Below are positions 11,501 through 22,484 of a stretch of 64,000 nucleotides of DNA, piece after piece. Numbering within the stretch: the stretch's first letter is position 1; each line of letters opens with the position of its first letter. The position numbers were made by a program, and so were the translations under genes. Source of the stretch: Heligmosomoides polygyrus polygyrus (taxonomy: Eukaryota > Nematoda > Chromadorea > Rhabditida > Heligmosomidae); assembly GCA_947396885.1 (NCBI GenBank), contig OX377204.1, positions 18,917,706 to 18,981,705 of the forward strand, in the 5' to 3' direction. Under the pieces are notes generated by a model. That model saw only the letters and a program-made list of their open reading frames with translations, searched no databases and was not told where the DNA came from.

Positions 11501-14500
11501 GCAGGGTTTGATTGCAACTTTTTTATTCTTCTAGGTTCCGAAATGGTTTTGAACTTATTTCGAAATTCAGCGTGGGAAAAACAGTGGCTTTTCGGTTCGT
11601 TGTTGCTAAAGAACGCGCCTTGCACTCGGCCACGTCGCCATTTCCATCCGATAGATGGCAAAATTTTTATTTCCGCGCAGTTACCCACTACGTAGTTAGT
11701 GCCGCAACAAAAATTGCGACAGACACGCATATCACACCTTTGGGTAAGCTTTATTTTCAGATGAAAGGTGTGACGTGTTAACAATGGTGTGACCTGATCT
11801 CTTCTGTCTACGCACAAAAAATTAGTTGCTTGCAGTTGATAGCTGAACAGTTGACAGCTGCGCTTGAGGATTGGACTAGAGTCATTTTTATACCTAAGAA
11901 AATAAAAACTTCAAAATATTCAAAAGATATGTTCTCTTTTTAAAACAAGCGAATTTTTAAGAATTTGAAAGAAAATCATATAAGTTTGACTTCGACAAAA
12001 AGTAATTTAAATATATTCGAATACTCTCTAATTTAATCACAAAGACGCTCGTTTTGATTTGAAAGAAGTGCAGCTTGATTTCAAGCGTCATTCCTGCTTG
12101 GAGGAGTGTACACTTTTCTGTTAAAATTATCCAATTTACTTTGAAAAGTGCCGACTCAACGTGAAAATGGTACAAGACAATTCGATAGGGAAAAGATCGT
12201 GCAATTCTCCTTTGTGTAGTTCTCCGTGAATGGCCACTTACACTGTCAATCACATAGACATGGTGACGTGGCGGGCAAGTGCATTGCGCATTCTCTCCAC
12301 ATGACGTACGGAACGATTTCTGCCTTCCTCCCTTTTAGACGAGTCATAACGATCAGCGGCTTAATGGCCATCCAAACAGCGCGTACATTCTCTTCAAACA
12401 TCCTTTGCAAACGTCAAAAATTTTTTAAAGAATCTTTAGTATTATATATGTAGCAGAAAGACACACTGTTTCGACTTCTAAGAATTTTTGTAAAATTGCC
12501 AGGCCTTAGGTTTGAAAAGGAAAAATTTATCGAACAGGGTTTAGTTTCATGTCGACGAAATCTTCTGTGACCTCTGTCTTGCTGGCGCTACTTTCAGTGT
12601 TATAAAAAGCAGCCACTAAACAATGTATGTGATTTTAACGTGAAGAATAACTCGGTGACCAATCGTCCCGGTTTAGGATCTACCACAACTTCCAGCACTG
12701 CTCTTCGAAATGCGAGTCAGGCTACCTTCATCAGCTGTTAATGAAGAGCTCCGAAATCATCGATCACTACTGTGTCTACAACTATGAAGGTAGGTAGTTT
12801 TATTTATTTATTTATTTATTTATTTGCGCACAAATGTGCGCACAATTCTAAGATAGAAGTGGTTAAAAAACAAAGAAACCTCAGCAAATCAAAGTGCAAC
12901 AGTGTGACGTACTATAACATCTGCAAGAGAGGGAAAAATTGAATGGGGAAACAAGGACTAAAATACTGGGGGGGGGGGCTGATTAGTGGAGCTCTTGATG
13001 GAGAAGAGCAGTGGCCCGCCAAACACTGCGAGTCGCTATCAAAGGACGGCTCCGAACCAGCTTAGTAGGTCCGTCAACTCCATCACTCCATCAGCACCCG
13101 TATAACATCTGCTGTAGGAAGAGGAAGAAATCGAAGGCTTGTAGTGCTAGATAGGGTACTAATCATAACTGCCAAGAAGACTAAGGTAAGAGCAACAATG
13201 GTGAGCAAAAACAAAAGGGGATATGGCAAACTCGGTGGTTATTAACATACAATAAACAAACAAATACAATTAAATAGAAGCACAAATTAGGAAACGAGAG
13301 CGTGAGAACACAATTACACTTTAACAACATGTTCATTTATATGAAACAACAGGTAAAAGAGAATGGAAGACTAGGATGCTGCCTCTTCGTGATGTCTACG
13401 GGGTGCTATGCTGCAGTTAGGTCTACTAATTTCTTCAACCTTTTTCGAAAAGCGAAAACGTTTGGTGATTCTAATAAACCTGCAGGCAACATCTGTAGCC
13501 AACGAGCACCTCGGTAAAAAAGAGAATTAAAAACCTTTTCGCGATTTTTCCGCCTTATATTTGGGTATTGGAAGCGGAAGCTTTCACGGTTACCCAATGT
13601 AGACAAAAAGCCCAGTACTCCGAAGGTTTCAGTCGAAACTCTCCTTTAGGGACCTTGAAGCAAAAAACTAAATCGCTGAATATACGTTTGTAGAGAAGAC
13701 TTTTAAGATTGGAAAGTTTAAGTCTTTCCTGATAATTTGGAATCGCCCTCATGCTGGAAGAACTAGGTATACATCTGCAAAATAAAATTTTAGTGAAAGA
13801 CTTCTGAACCTTCTCAATTATGGCTTCACGAACTTCAATTCATTATCTGTAAGAACGCCAAGATTGCGAACATCAGAGACAGAAAGCAACTCGCAATCGT
13901 TGACTTTATAATCCATGGCAGGGGAAGTACCAATGTGGAAAACTTTTGTTTTAGAGATATTGACTGGAATTTGCCAAGCGTCGGCCCACTTCAACATATT
14001 GCCGATGGACTGAGTTAGTGCTTGGTGGATAAATGTTTTGTTATCGTGGTTGAAGGCTCCATAGATCTTTATATCGTCAGCGTACATCTTCACCTTAACA
14101 TATAGGTTTGTAGCTAGCTTCGAGAGCAGGTCAGAAGTGCAAGCAAGGAACAGGGTAGGCTGTAGTACACTTCCCTGTGATACTCCACTTTTGCAGTCAT
14201 AGCACTTCGAAAAACAGTTGCCGACTTTGACGCGCATATGCCTTCCACTCAAGTAAGAACGTATCCACTTTAGAGGAGACAAATGAATTCCGTTTTGGTA
14301 TGGTTTGCTTAAACGCTTTTGGTAATTGACCTTATCAAACGCTTTGGACAGATCGAAGTAAATCACGTCAACGGAATCACCATTGTTCAGTGCAAGGTTC
14401 CAATCAAATAAGCTGTCCGAAAGCTGAGTTACGGTAGATGGCCGACATGCCCGCCTTTTCCGACATCAAGAGCCAATAGCGACTCCGTGACTGTTTCTGT

Positions 14501-17500
14501 TAACTGAATCGTAAAATGTAAGAAAAGAACGTTCAGAAGTGGATATGAAAGGCTTCAGAAAAAAAAACGGAAAAGAAAAAATATCACCACCGATCTTTGT
14601 CTTTTGCTAAGACTTCAGACAAAGTCTATATTGCGTAGCAAACTGACTGCTATCTTCTTTGCAACAAATTTCAGCGATTCGTACGAAATTCCCCTGCTTG
14701 GAGAAGGTCGAGTCCAACACCGACTGCATCAAGTCCTGCACTCGCCACCACGACGCCGTCACGTCGCTTGTTAACAACTTTCGTCACCTGGCGATGAATG
14801 GCGACTCGACGAAGGCCGAGCAGTACCTGGCCGAGAGTTGCGAGTAGGTTCTCATCCTAATGGGTTACCAGAAGTGAGCAATACAGCTCCATTTAAATCG
14901 AGTTGTGCGGAGAACTCTGCCGGTTTTTGCGCTTTCATAATCTAAAAGCGTGCTACATTATGATTACTAATCACCCACTCAATGTTTCGTACTCGAAAGT
15001 GGAGCTTCAGTCAAATCTTGGACAACCAGTATCCTCGGATACGGTAACACATTAGGAGTGCGCCATCGGCTTTGTTTTTTCTTTACGAAACAGCTTTGTT
15101 GAGGCTTTTCTGGCGGAGCATTTTTTGTTTGATTTTGCGGGCGGAGCATTGTGGGCGGGGCGCTAAAGTCGAGGTTTTCTGGGGGCTAGGTATTGAGGGC
15201 TGTGCGTTGGGGGAGGGTTCTACATGGGTGGAGGGGTGTGGCTCTACAGGGGCTGGTTTCTACGAGGGTGAGGTTATACAGGGGCAGGACGTCCTGTTAT
15301 TTTTTGAATTTTTCCCATCGGTAGTAGATTTGTAGCGGAGGATGAAATGGAGAAATCGACAGCGAACACTATGAAGCCTTTTGTGCATGGCTTTTAAAGT
15401 GTTGGTGTATTTGCTTAAGATAGCGAAATTATCTGCCATCTACAAATGTTTGTCTCAATGATTTTGTAAAAGGTCATTTGAAAGCGATTTTCTTCCAGAT
15501 GAGACTTCGGGATCTGTCCTGACTCCTGGACAATGGCGGAAAGACTGAAACCAGACTAGTTTAGAAAGACAATAGACCTACGAAAGCTCCCTTCTTGGCA
15601 GTTTTCTAACCGGGAGATGGCCCACTGTTTACATTTGTTTTGCTTATTAGCGACTAGGATACATCCCTCTCCGACTACGATACATCCTGTGTTCGATCTA
15701 GCCATACAGTTTTGGCCAAAGTGCGAATTTGGCTTGAAAAATCAGCAGATAACGAGCAATTTCAACTTGAGGAATGCTTCACGGAGAGTGCCTTCTGGGC
15801 GCATACACTGCTATTAGGGGGGCCAAAAGTAATGAGACAAAATGAAAAAAAAATCTTCATCTCCTTATAACTCAATTACAACTCAACGATACTGAGGAGT
15901 GTATTTGCCATTAAGGGCAAGGACCTTGCTGCCATCGCTCAGCCAACTTCCTGATCCCATCCCTCCAGAACTGCTTCAGGCTGGTGTTGATCAACTGCTC
16001 GATATGGTTGTCAAGGACTGCTTGGGTTCTTGTGTCCCTTCCGACTAGGAAGTCCTGTAGGCTCAAGTAGTAGTGGTAGTTGCATGGAGAGATGTCCAGC
16101 GAATACGGTGGGTGAGGAATGTGAACGTAGCCCAGCTGGCCAAGCTTATCCGTGCTTACTTGTTCCCGATGGGGTGCGGCGTTACTCGAAGAGGAGAACC
16201 TTCTTGAAGCGCTGCGAATGAATAAGAGCGAGTCGCCGGCCCATCTCCTCTATTTCGTTCACCATGGCCTTGGAGTTCATCGCGGTGCTCTTGGGAAACA
16301 GCCTCCGGTAAACCGATCCATGGGCGCAGACCCAAAAGCTTCAAAGTTGCTTCTCGCCGTGAACATCTCGCCGAACGAAGGTCGGTAACAATTCACCAGG
16401 CCTCACCCAGACTCGCTGCTTGGCAGGGTTAAGGTAGAAGACGTACTTCTCATCTTGCGTGAATATTGAGCCCAGGCTGCTCGGGGTTGGGAATTGGGGG
16501 AGATTTGCGCGACACAGGTCGACTCGTCAGACTGGGGTTTCGGCATGAGACAGGCTGGGGTTTTTGGCATGCTTCTGGAAAGGGCGGAAGTGGTAACTTT
16601 TCAGATGTGCTTCAGTAAGTAGCATACAAACATACAAATACAACAAGTACGAAACCAGACTCCAGCCGCGAGATATGTGGACACGGCATGGGGTGTCTCA
16701 TTACTTTTGCCCCCCCCCCCTAATAGTTGAGTGCAGGTCGCCGATCTCCGGTTGATCGTCGGCCACCCACCGTTTTCGAGGTGCACATCGATTCACTTTC
16801 GAACTCGAAGATCTGTTTCCACCGCTTGAACGTTATTCACACTGCCGTTCATCTCCTTCTGATGCTGGGGTTGCATTCTTTGCCTCATTAACACTTTGGT
16901 GGCTACCTCTTACTTCCGTCCGGTCGTATTTAAAAATCAAGAATCGTTTCTTGATGTCTCTAGCGTTCTGAAAAGACTACAAAAGACGGTGGTGAGCTAT
17001 TGAGCAGAGAATTGATCCTAGTCAACGGAGGTGTTGGTGAAGCCTCCGTCTGATAAGTTTACATTACGCTCCTTTTTTATGTTCTTCTAATTCTTCTCCA
17101 TTTCCTTCATTCTCTACACGTTTGTAGCGTATTCGGAAGAGGCGCCGGCTGTCGTACGGACGCACAATTGAAGTTCTTGGTTTGAGCCCCGTCCATGCCA
17201 AGTACTGTTTCATTCCTTTTGTATTGAGGGGAAACAATGCTTGTGAAACAACACGACGTCGAATTTCTCGAGATGATTTCCAAACCATTATTCATCAGAT
17301 TTTCAATAAAATGTAATCTCTTAATGTCGTTGAGCCATACGAAACTGAGAGAAGAGGCGCTTTCTTAACCGAGTTAAGTTTTTTTTTTGAATGATTCTTC
17401 CTTACAACCTAGTGCTTCTGAGTCCTTCAAGGTAATGATACCCTCACAGTCCTGTTTTCGTCAGTGCACATACCGTCTTTGCTTCATGCTTCATTCTCAT

Positions 17501-18437
17501 TTCTTGCGGTTCAAGTCGTGATTGTGGCCTACATGAGAAGACCGAAACGAGTCAGCTAGTGAGATGCTGCCCGATTGGTTGACAGGCGTCCAACTTCTCA
17601 TGTTGGCCCCATTACCGATTTCCGCCTATGTTTTTGTATAATTTTGGGCACAGATAGGGTCGGCGGTGGGGGGGGGGTCACTATGTAGGAACTTACACAA
17701 CTATTTGTGTTGTTCGAAACTAAATATTTTATGCAGCACTGGGGTGTTTCATACCTATGGTGAACTGAGCCAGGCCATTTCTGACCTATTTGGACATGCA
17801 CGTGCCTTTCTAGCGCCCAATTTTACTCTTTATTTAACTCTTACGTTCCTTTTTCGAATGTTGTATGTTCCAGATATGTAACCTGCACAATGCACTGCAA
17901 TGTACCGGCGATTGCTCATCGCTGCGACTTCGATACCGCGAATCTCGTCATCGACCTCACAAGGCGGTCCTTTGCCAGCATGGAGAAGATGGCGCTCGAC
18001 ACCAACGTCGTCAGCAAGTGAGCAACGCTCTAGTAGCCGTGAAAATGCTATAAAAAATTAAAAAAATGCGCAACTGCTTGATGTTACAGATGGCCGGCCG
18101 TCTGTTCGGACATCAAGACCTATCGGCTTCCATCGCCTGCTAGTCCACCAAATGAAGTCGATGTGGTCGCGCAGAGTCAAGGAAGCAGGGGTATGGTTGA
18201 CGCTTAAATTTTTCAATTCATCGCTTGATTCTGAGCCTCCCAGATGGAATTACTGCAGCTCGAGATGTTGTAACGCTCATACAGTTAGCGTGCAGATTGT
18301 ACAGGACGTACTTTATGAGTGATCCCATAGCGTCGATGTCTGTCCTCTCCTCGCCAAACATCTGCAACAGGGCTATGTTATCCTCTAACACAACCTTGCC
18401 ACAAATTCGTTGTGAGAGCGATACTTTCGTACGATAG
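8554..18437 (+). CDS. Secreted cysteine-rich nematode protein (possible CPG4/DUF19-like), six exons
   Basis: Exons 8554-8639, 12677-12789, 14675-14843, 17874-18017, 18090-18190 and 18244-18437 join with matching phases (2,1,2,2,1) into a 268-aa protein. The ATG follows a TTTTCAG acceptor, as expected for SL trans-splicing. Residues 1-14 (MIWLFFSLPLLALA) are a clear signal peptide. The mature part has 14 cysteines, an even number, in pairs such as HCSSKC, DCIKSC and TCTMHC, which suggests disulphide bonding in an extracellular protein. An Asn-Thr-Thr glycosylation site lies near the C terminus. The spacing resembles nematode chondroitin-proteoglycan-4 or DUF19-type domains, but I cannot prove the family. 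If the last 53-bp intron is retained, translation stops at 18205-18207, giving a 209-aa form. Introns 2 and 3 contain a LINE and a mariner copy. Confidence 0.72.
8697..8815 (-). repeat. Fragment of AT-rich subrepeat TIR family
   Basis: This first-intron segment has the ~26-bp subrepeats (ACTTTGATTTGGAAGATG, GGTTTGATTTCAAAAGC) that form one end of the element seen in full at 36446-37360. Only one terminal arm is present. Confidence 0.6.
9463..9752 (-). repeat. SINE-1 copy
   Basis: Minus-strand copy within the first intron of the secreted-protein gene. Tail complement CGGCGTTAGTCAATCCCTC and head-side GACTGCGCAGCCACACGC are present. Its B box complement reads GGGACTCGAACC, closer to a true tRNA B box than in most copies. 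Confidence 0.8.
10017..10312 (-). repeat. SINE-1 copy, full length
   Basis: Full-length minus copy, with AAGGATAAAGGACGGCGTTA at one end and GGCGCCTCCTCCGACTGTGC at the other. It shows few differences from the other intact copies, so it is probably a recent insertion. Confidence 0.9.
10786..11075 (+). repeat. SINE-1 copy, full length (shows promoter boxes)
   Basis: This plus-strand copy shows the family structure best. TAGCGCAGTCGG at 10789-10800 matches a Pol III A box and GGTTCGGATTT at 10842-10852 matches a B box with one or two changes; the spacing is that of a tRNA. The tRNA-like head ends in CCCGCCCA, which can pair with the GGGCG seen at the 5' end of other copies. A ~210-bp unrelated body follows, ending in GCCGTCCTTTATC. 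Confidence 0.9.
11319..12178. repeat. AT-rich subrepeat TIR element (diverged copy)
   Basis: The right arm (12050-12178) carries GTTTTGATTTGAAAGAAGTG, CTTGATTTCAAGCG and ends in CAACGTGAAAATGGTAC, matching the right end of the element at 36446-37360. A left-end-like AAACTGGAAACACTTTCAC is near 11337. The interior is AT-rich and non-coding. The left boundary is approximate. Confidence 0.5.
12798..14460 (-). mobile_element. CR1-like LINE, 5'-truncated, with reverse transcriptase
   Basis: On the minus strand 14450-13818 encodes RT palm and finger motifs: STVTQL, DLSKAFDKV (motif A), SGVSQGSVLQPTLF (motif B) and YADDIKIY (motif C, catalytic Asp pair present). A frame change near 13815 leads into the typical C-terminal region (LKLSNLKSLLYKRIFSDLVF, then FAFRKRLKKL). 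The 3' end is an (AAAT)n tail, seen on the plus strand as TTTATTTATTTATTT at 12800-12824. There is no endonuclease domain, so the copy is 5'-truncated and inactive. It sits in intron 2 of the secreted-protein gene. Confidence 0.88.
15814..16723 (-). mobile_element. Mariner-type element with Asn-substituted transposase, copy 1
   Basis: The termini are inverted repeats (TTAGGGGGGCCAAAAGTAAT and the complement of CATTACTTTTGCCCCCC) flanked by TA at 15812-15813 and 16724-16725. On the minus strand it encodes the same C-terminal transposase region as the copy at 23407-24321. The frame is broken: the minus strand has no long ORF, while the other copy has one of 244 codons. The residue at the third catalytic position is Asn (SLDISPCNYH), as in copy 2. 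It lies in intron 3 of the secreted-protein gene, in the opposite orientation. Confidence 0.9.
17126..17225 (+). repeat. SINE-1 head fragment
   Basis: Only the tRNA-like head is present: GTAGCGTATTCGGAAGAGGC, GCCGGCTGTCG, and TTGGTTTGAGCCCC at the B-box position. It lies in an intron of the secreted-protein gene. Confidence 0.6.
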
Positions 18438-18540
18438 CTATAGCTCTTGGATCTTGTAAGCCTCTGGGAACATGTCGTCGTCTTCTTACAAAGCCATCCC
18501 AGACCACAAGACACCAACTTCGTCGTTTTTCCTGGCCCGG

Positions 18541-18845
18541 TGGGCACGTGATAGCGCAATCGGAGGAGGTACCGGCGGTCGCGTGCAGCCCTTTTCAGGT
18601 TTTTCATATGGATTTCCTTTCCATGCTATCCATGCCTTTCATTCTTCGGGGTCGGTGCGTTGGTACTAGTCTTGTCTGGAAAAGATAATACACGAGCTTG
18701 TCCATCCTCTGGCCACCGTAAGTGATTCTACAAACCAAGTGCCCAAACAAATTCTCTCCACGACAAGAAGTAGAAGTAGAATGCGTGGCGCATCCCGAAA
18801 GTATTGATTTCTGCTCTTTATCCTTCTCCTTATTCTTCCTGGCCC
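18541..18845 (+). repeat. SINE-1 copy
   Basis: Starts GTGATAGCGCAATCGGAGGA and ends AGAATGCGTGGCGCATCCC plus a short TTTATCCTTCTCC tail. It begins about 100 bp after the stop of the secreted-protein gene. Confidence 0.8.
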
Positions 18846-20149
18846 AGTACAACTCTAGCCTACGTTAGTTCAGCACATCATGCCAAAATCAATCGCGTGA
18901 TTTTCACTTCAGACGCCAACTTCTCGGCAGAAATCTGTAGTGCCCATCGATTCTGGTTCGACTACTGACTGGGCCTTCGCCCAGAGTACGATAGTAGCCG
19001 AATGGTGCTATTTAGCTAATACGGAACCTGTTCATAGGCCATCATGATTCCCGCTCTAGATGGAATAAAGATTGATTAAACCGATCGATAATGGAAGTTC
19101 TATCGAGGTTGCTCACTTGTTTTGCAGGCTACCTACCGCCTAAAATATCTGCGCGATTCACAACTCAAATCGGACCGTTCTGGCAAAAAATCGCAAATAT
19201 CGATCGAAAATAAGGTTGGGCGACCAGTATATGCAGTCGGCCCACCAACCATCACGTTCATCGACCACTTATAGATAAAAATCCGTATCATCCATCGATG
19301 ATGGATATTCTTCAGTTGTAATGAAATCTGTCCACCGTTCATCATCCTTGCATTCGTTCCTCGAATTCAATATCACCGATCGATATTGATTTGTTGATAA
19401 ACACTTGAGCTCCTTAATGTTCTCCAATATAAAACATCAGTTGTCAGTCGTTCTACCGTCAGACCACCGTCACCCCATCAAACGGCTACCCCTAATCACG
19501 CATTTGTAATGACATGATGTGATGTCCTTTCATTGGTCATTAATCTTTCGCGGACGGACGGACATGCGGACATAGAGACAAACGGATGGATTACATTTAT
19601 TTTGTGTAAGAGGATATTGGATAGTGTTGTAATTCTGAATACAGCATGTTCTAATGCTGTGCAGTTCCTCTACCCGGTTCATTGGCTACGAAAGATCTTC
19701 TGACCATTCGATTTTGCTCCTTTACAGTGTCTTTTCAATGAAAGATATCTTCGGGAAGTTCGCTTTATTTCAGTTGCCAATACGACCTCAGGACCACCAA
19801 TGATGGCAGCGATTACGAAGAATTCGCAGATTCACAGCTTCCCGGCTCTCATACTCTTGACCATTGTGTCATTTGCTTTATACTAGTCTTTAGTCAGCTT
19901 TTGATGTTGGAGCTTCTTCCTTTCTTTTTTAATGTCTCTTGAATTCTTTTCCTTTGATTCTCTTCTTTCTTCTGTTCTGCACATTTTATTTGTACCTACG
20001 TCCTTCTTATGTATTTCTCGGTTACGGGTGCTTTTCGTCAGAGTAAAACATTTTGAAATACATCTGTAATATGATTTAGCTGAGCGACACCTGCTCAACA
20101 AAATTCTAAATTAAATATCGATGCCAAATTTTTAATCGCATATAGAACA
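18846..20149. other. Unassigned region with ATCGAT-rich segments
   Basis: No gene recognised. Between 19070 and 19400 there are many ATCGAT and ATCGATATTGAT motifs, like those at 22790-23050, so part of this is probably the same repeat family. A CGGACGGACGGACATG run is near 19550. Confidence 0.4.
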
Positions 20150-21230
20150 CCAGACGTTCAACGGCCTACCGGCCGCCAAACGTCTGGTTGGGCATTGCCC
20201 CAAACCCGAGAATAGAACACCCCGAACGTCTTCTTCTCCTCTTTACGCCTTCTTTCATTAATTAAAAAAACTTATTTTGCTATATAGAATGGTATAGCGG
20301 AATAGGGCAAAGCAGGTCCATCACCTTCACTGGACCCCCTTAACTGGCTCCTTATCACTGGTTCTCCTTTATTGTCAGCCCTTTTCCGGTTCACCCTTCA
20401 CTGGTCCCCATCCCCCTTCGTCGGTCCCTACTACTGCTCCCACCTTCACTGGACCTCCCTTTACTGGTCCCCTCTTCGCTGGTCATCCTATCCTTCACCG
20501 ATCCCCATTACTGGTCCCACCCTCACTGGTCCTCCTTTTATTCATCATCCCTTTTCCGGTCCCCCTTCACTGGACCCCTTCCCCCCCCCCCCCATTCACC
20601 GGTCCCCATTACTGGTCCCTTCCTCCTCACCGGTTCCCCCTTCACCTGATCCCCTCTTCTACCGGTCTCATCTTCACTGGACTCCTCCCCTCCTTTACCG
20701 GTCCCTCTTCACTGGGCTCCTCTCCCCTCCTTCACCGGTTCCCCCTTCACTGGATCCCCCCCCCCTCCGTATTACCAGTGAAGGTGGGACCAGTGGAGGT
20801 GGGACCAGGTCCCCATTGCTGGTCCCACCTCCACTGGTCCCACCTTCACTGGTAATACGTCGTCTGAATCCGGAATCCTCGCGCGACATCGGTGACACCT
20901 CTTCCGAACCCGGACCCCTGTTGAACAACGTCGGTGACATGTGTTCTCAACCCGAACGTGCTTTGCGCGACATCAGTGACACGGCGTCTAAATCTAGAAG
21001 GCCTTTCGCGACATTGGTGACACTTCTTCTGAATCCAGTCACCTAATGAGCGACGTCGGTGGCATGTCTTCTCAAGCCGAACCTGCTTTGTGCGACATCA
21101 GTGACACGTCGACTGAATCCGAACACCCCTTGCGCGACATCGGTGATACCTCTTCTCAACCTGAACGTCCTTTGCGCGACATTAGTGACATGTCATCTGA
21201 ACATGGACGCCTGTCGACAACTATTATACA
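20150..21230 (+). repeat. Hairpin plus minisatellite compound element, copy A
   Basis: The element opens with a 38-base GC-rich hairpin (20150-20187; arms CCAGACGTT and AACGTCTGG around GGCC-rich sequence). Degenerate CACTGGTCCCC-type minisatellite units follow from 20320 to 20865. An array of about eight 42-bp units (20880-21220) carries the repeated core GACATCGGTGACACNTCTTC. The whole array stays open for translation because 42 is a multiple of three, but no start, splice site or domain supports a real protein. Copies B (22489) and C (26620) share the same order of parts. Confidence 0.7.
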
Positions 21231-21241
21231 ACAGTTTTTAT

Positions 21242-21784
21242 AGCACTTAGAAGACAATGTTCTGTACTACGAGAATATGTGTTGGTCCCATTTTCTCACT
21301 TGTCCTCTATTGATTTTTAGGCCGTCAAATTGGGACGTCCGAAGGAGGATGGTTGTTTTTGCCGACAGCTCCTGCTCTGTGGTTGGACTTTTTGGGTTGG
21401 TGTTTTATGTCACTCGCAAGAAAATGTCTTGCTCTATAAGAATATGTGTCGTGTTTATTGATTTCTTTTGAATGTCAACAAAATGCCAAAAAGGGAAAAA
21501 TCGTCTTCACCAACAACTCCTTCTCCTTCTTCAGTTGTTGATATTCGATAGAAATCAGCATTAGCCAATAAACGCGACACAAATTCTTATTGAGCAAGAC
21601 ATTCTCTTTCAAACGACATATGACACCAAGCAAAAAAGTCCAACCACAGAACCGGAGTTTTGGTAAAAATTCGGGCGGAAAAGTCGGAATTCCCAATTTG
21701 ATGACTTAAAAATCAATAAAGGACGAATGAGTAAATAGCACTAACACATATTCTTGTAGTACAGAACATTGTCTTCCAAATGCT
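21242..21784. mobile_element. Fold-back element with ~200-bp inverted arms
   Basis: The left arm starts AGCACTTAGAAGACAATGTT and the right arm ends AACATTGTCTTCCAAATGCT. Other matching pairs are GAGAATATGTGTTGG with CTAACACATATTCTTG, and TGGTTGGACTTTTT with AAAAAGTCCAACCA. The arms are roughly 200 bp and diverged. There is no ORF of interest, so this is a non-autonomous DNA element or an inverted duplication. It lies directly after compound copy A. Confidence 0.7.
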
Positions 21785-22299
21785 CGAAAAAACTCGCAAA
21801 AAATTGCAAACCTAAGCGGAGAGGACAAGTGCGCAAATGGCTACTTTTTCACTTTTCACTTTTCACTTCCACGACCTAAAAATTGACAAAATTCATGATG
21901 AAAAAAGTAATGCAATACATGCTCTGATAGAGCAAATCATTCTCTTTCGAAAGCTATGCAGCGCTATGCAAGAGACTGCCGGCGAAATCTGCAGTGAATC
22001 GTTGAAAAAACCGGCGGAGACTTATGGGACAACCTAATAGAACGTTTTTCTTTGAGAGCTTCAAAAACTCGGTTCCTGCTCTATTAGTAAAGAAGCTTAA
22101 TTTCACTACATTTTGCCCTTGGGATTCTGATCTTCTACTGGCCACCTCTCGTGTTAGAAGAAGAAAGGGAATAGAATTTCTGGATTGAAATGCCTACCAT
22201 CTTATAAACCATGACAGGATCATACTTTCTGCTACGGTACGCAATTGTGGGCAGGTTGTAGACTTTATTTCTTATAGTATCGATGGATAATTAAATGGC

Positions 22300-22376
22300 C
22301 ATTCTTCAAACCAATTTGGAGCGAAAAGTACCCAAACTGGTTCGAAGTGTCCAATTTGAACGTTGACTGGTGTATT
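22300..22376 (+). repeat. Fragment of AT-rich subrepeat TIR family
   Basis: Contains CAAACCAATTTGGAGCG and GAAGTGTCCAATTTGAACG, which resemble terminal subrepeats of the element at 36446-37360. Only one arm is seen. Confidence 0.4.
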
Positions 22377-22484
22377 TCCTCTAGGGTTGTTTCAGGTGTT
22401 TAGTGCTTGTTTTTCTCCTTTCTAAGATCCAAGGAACATATGTGCTCATAATTTACCATTGGCTAATCGAATTATGTCAAAACC

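Noticed and set aside
18218..18607. 129-codon minus-strand ORF
   Set aside because: It overlaps the last exon of the secreted-protein gene antisense and the start of a SINE-1 copy; no family resemblance.
20372..21046. 224-codon open frame rich in Pro/Ser/Thr
   Set aside because: It lies entirely in minisatellite units whose lengths are often multiples of three. There is no domain, splice site or start context, and the antisense strand is also open.
20880..21220. CRISPR array
   Set aside because: The 42-bp units are contiguous with no unique spacers, and the organism is a eukaryote.
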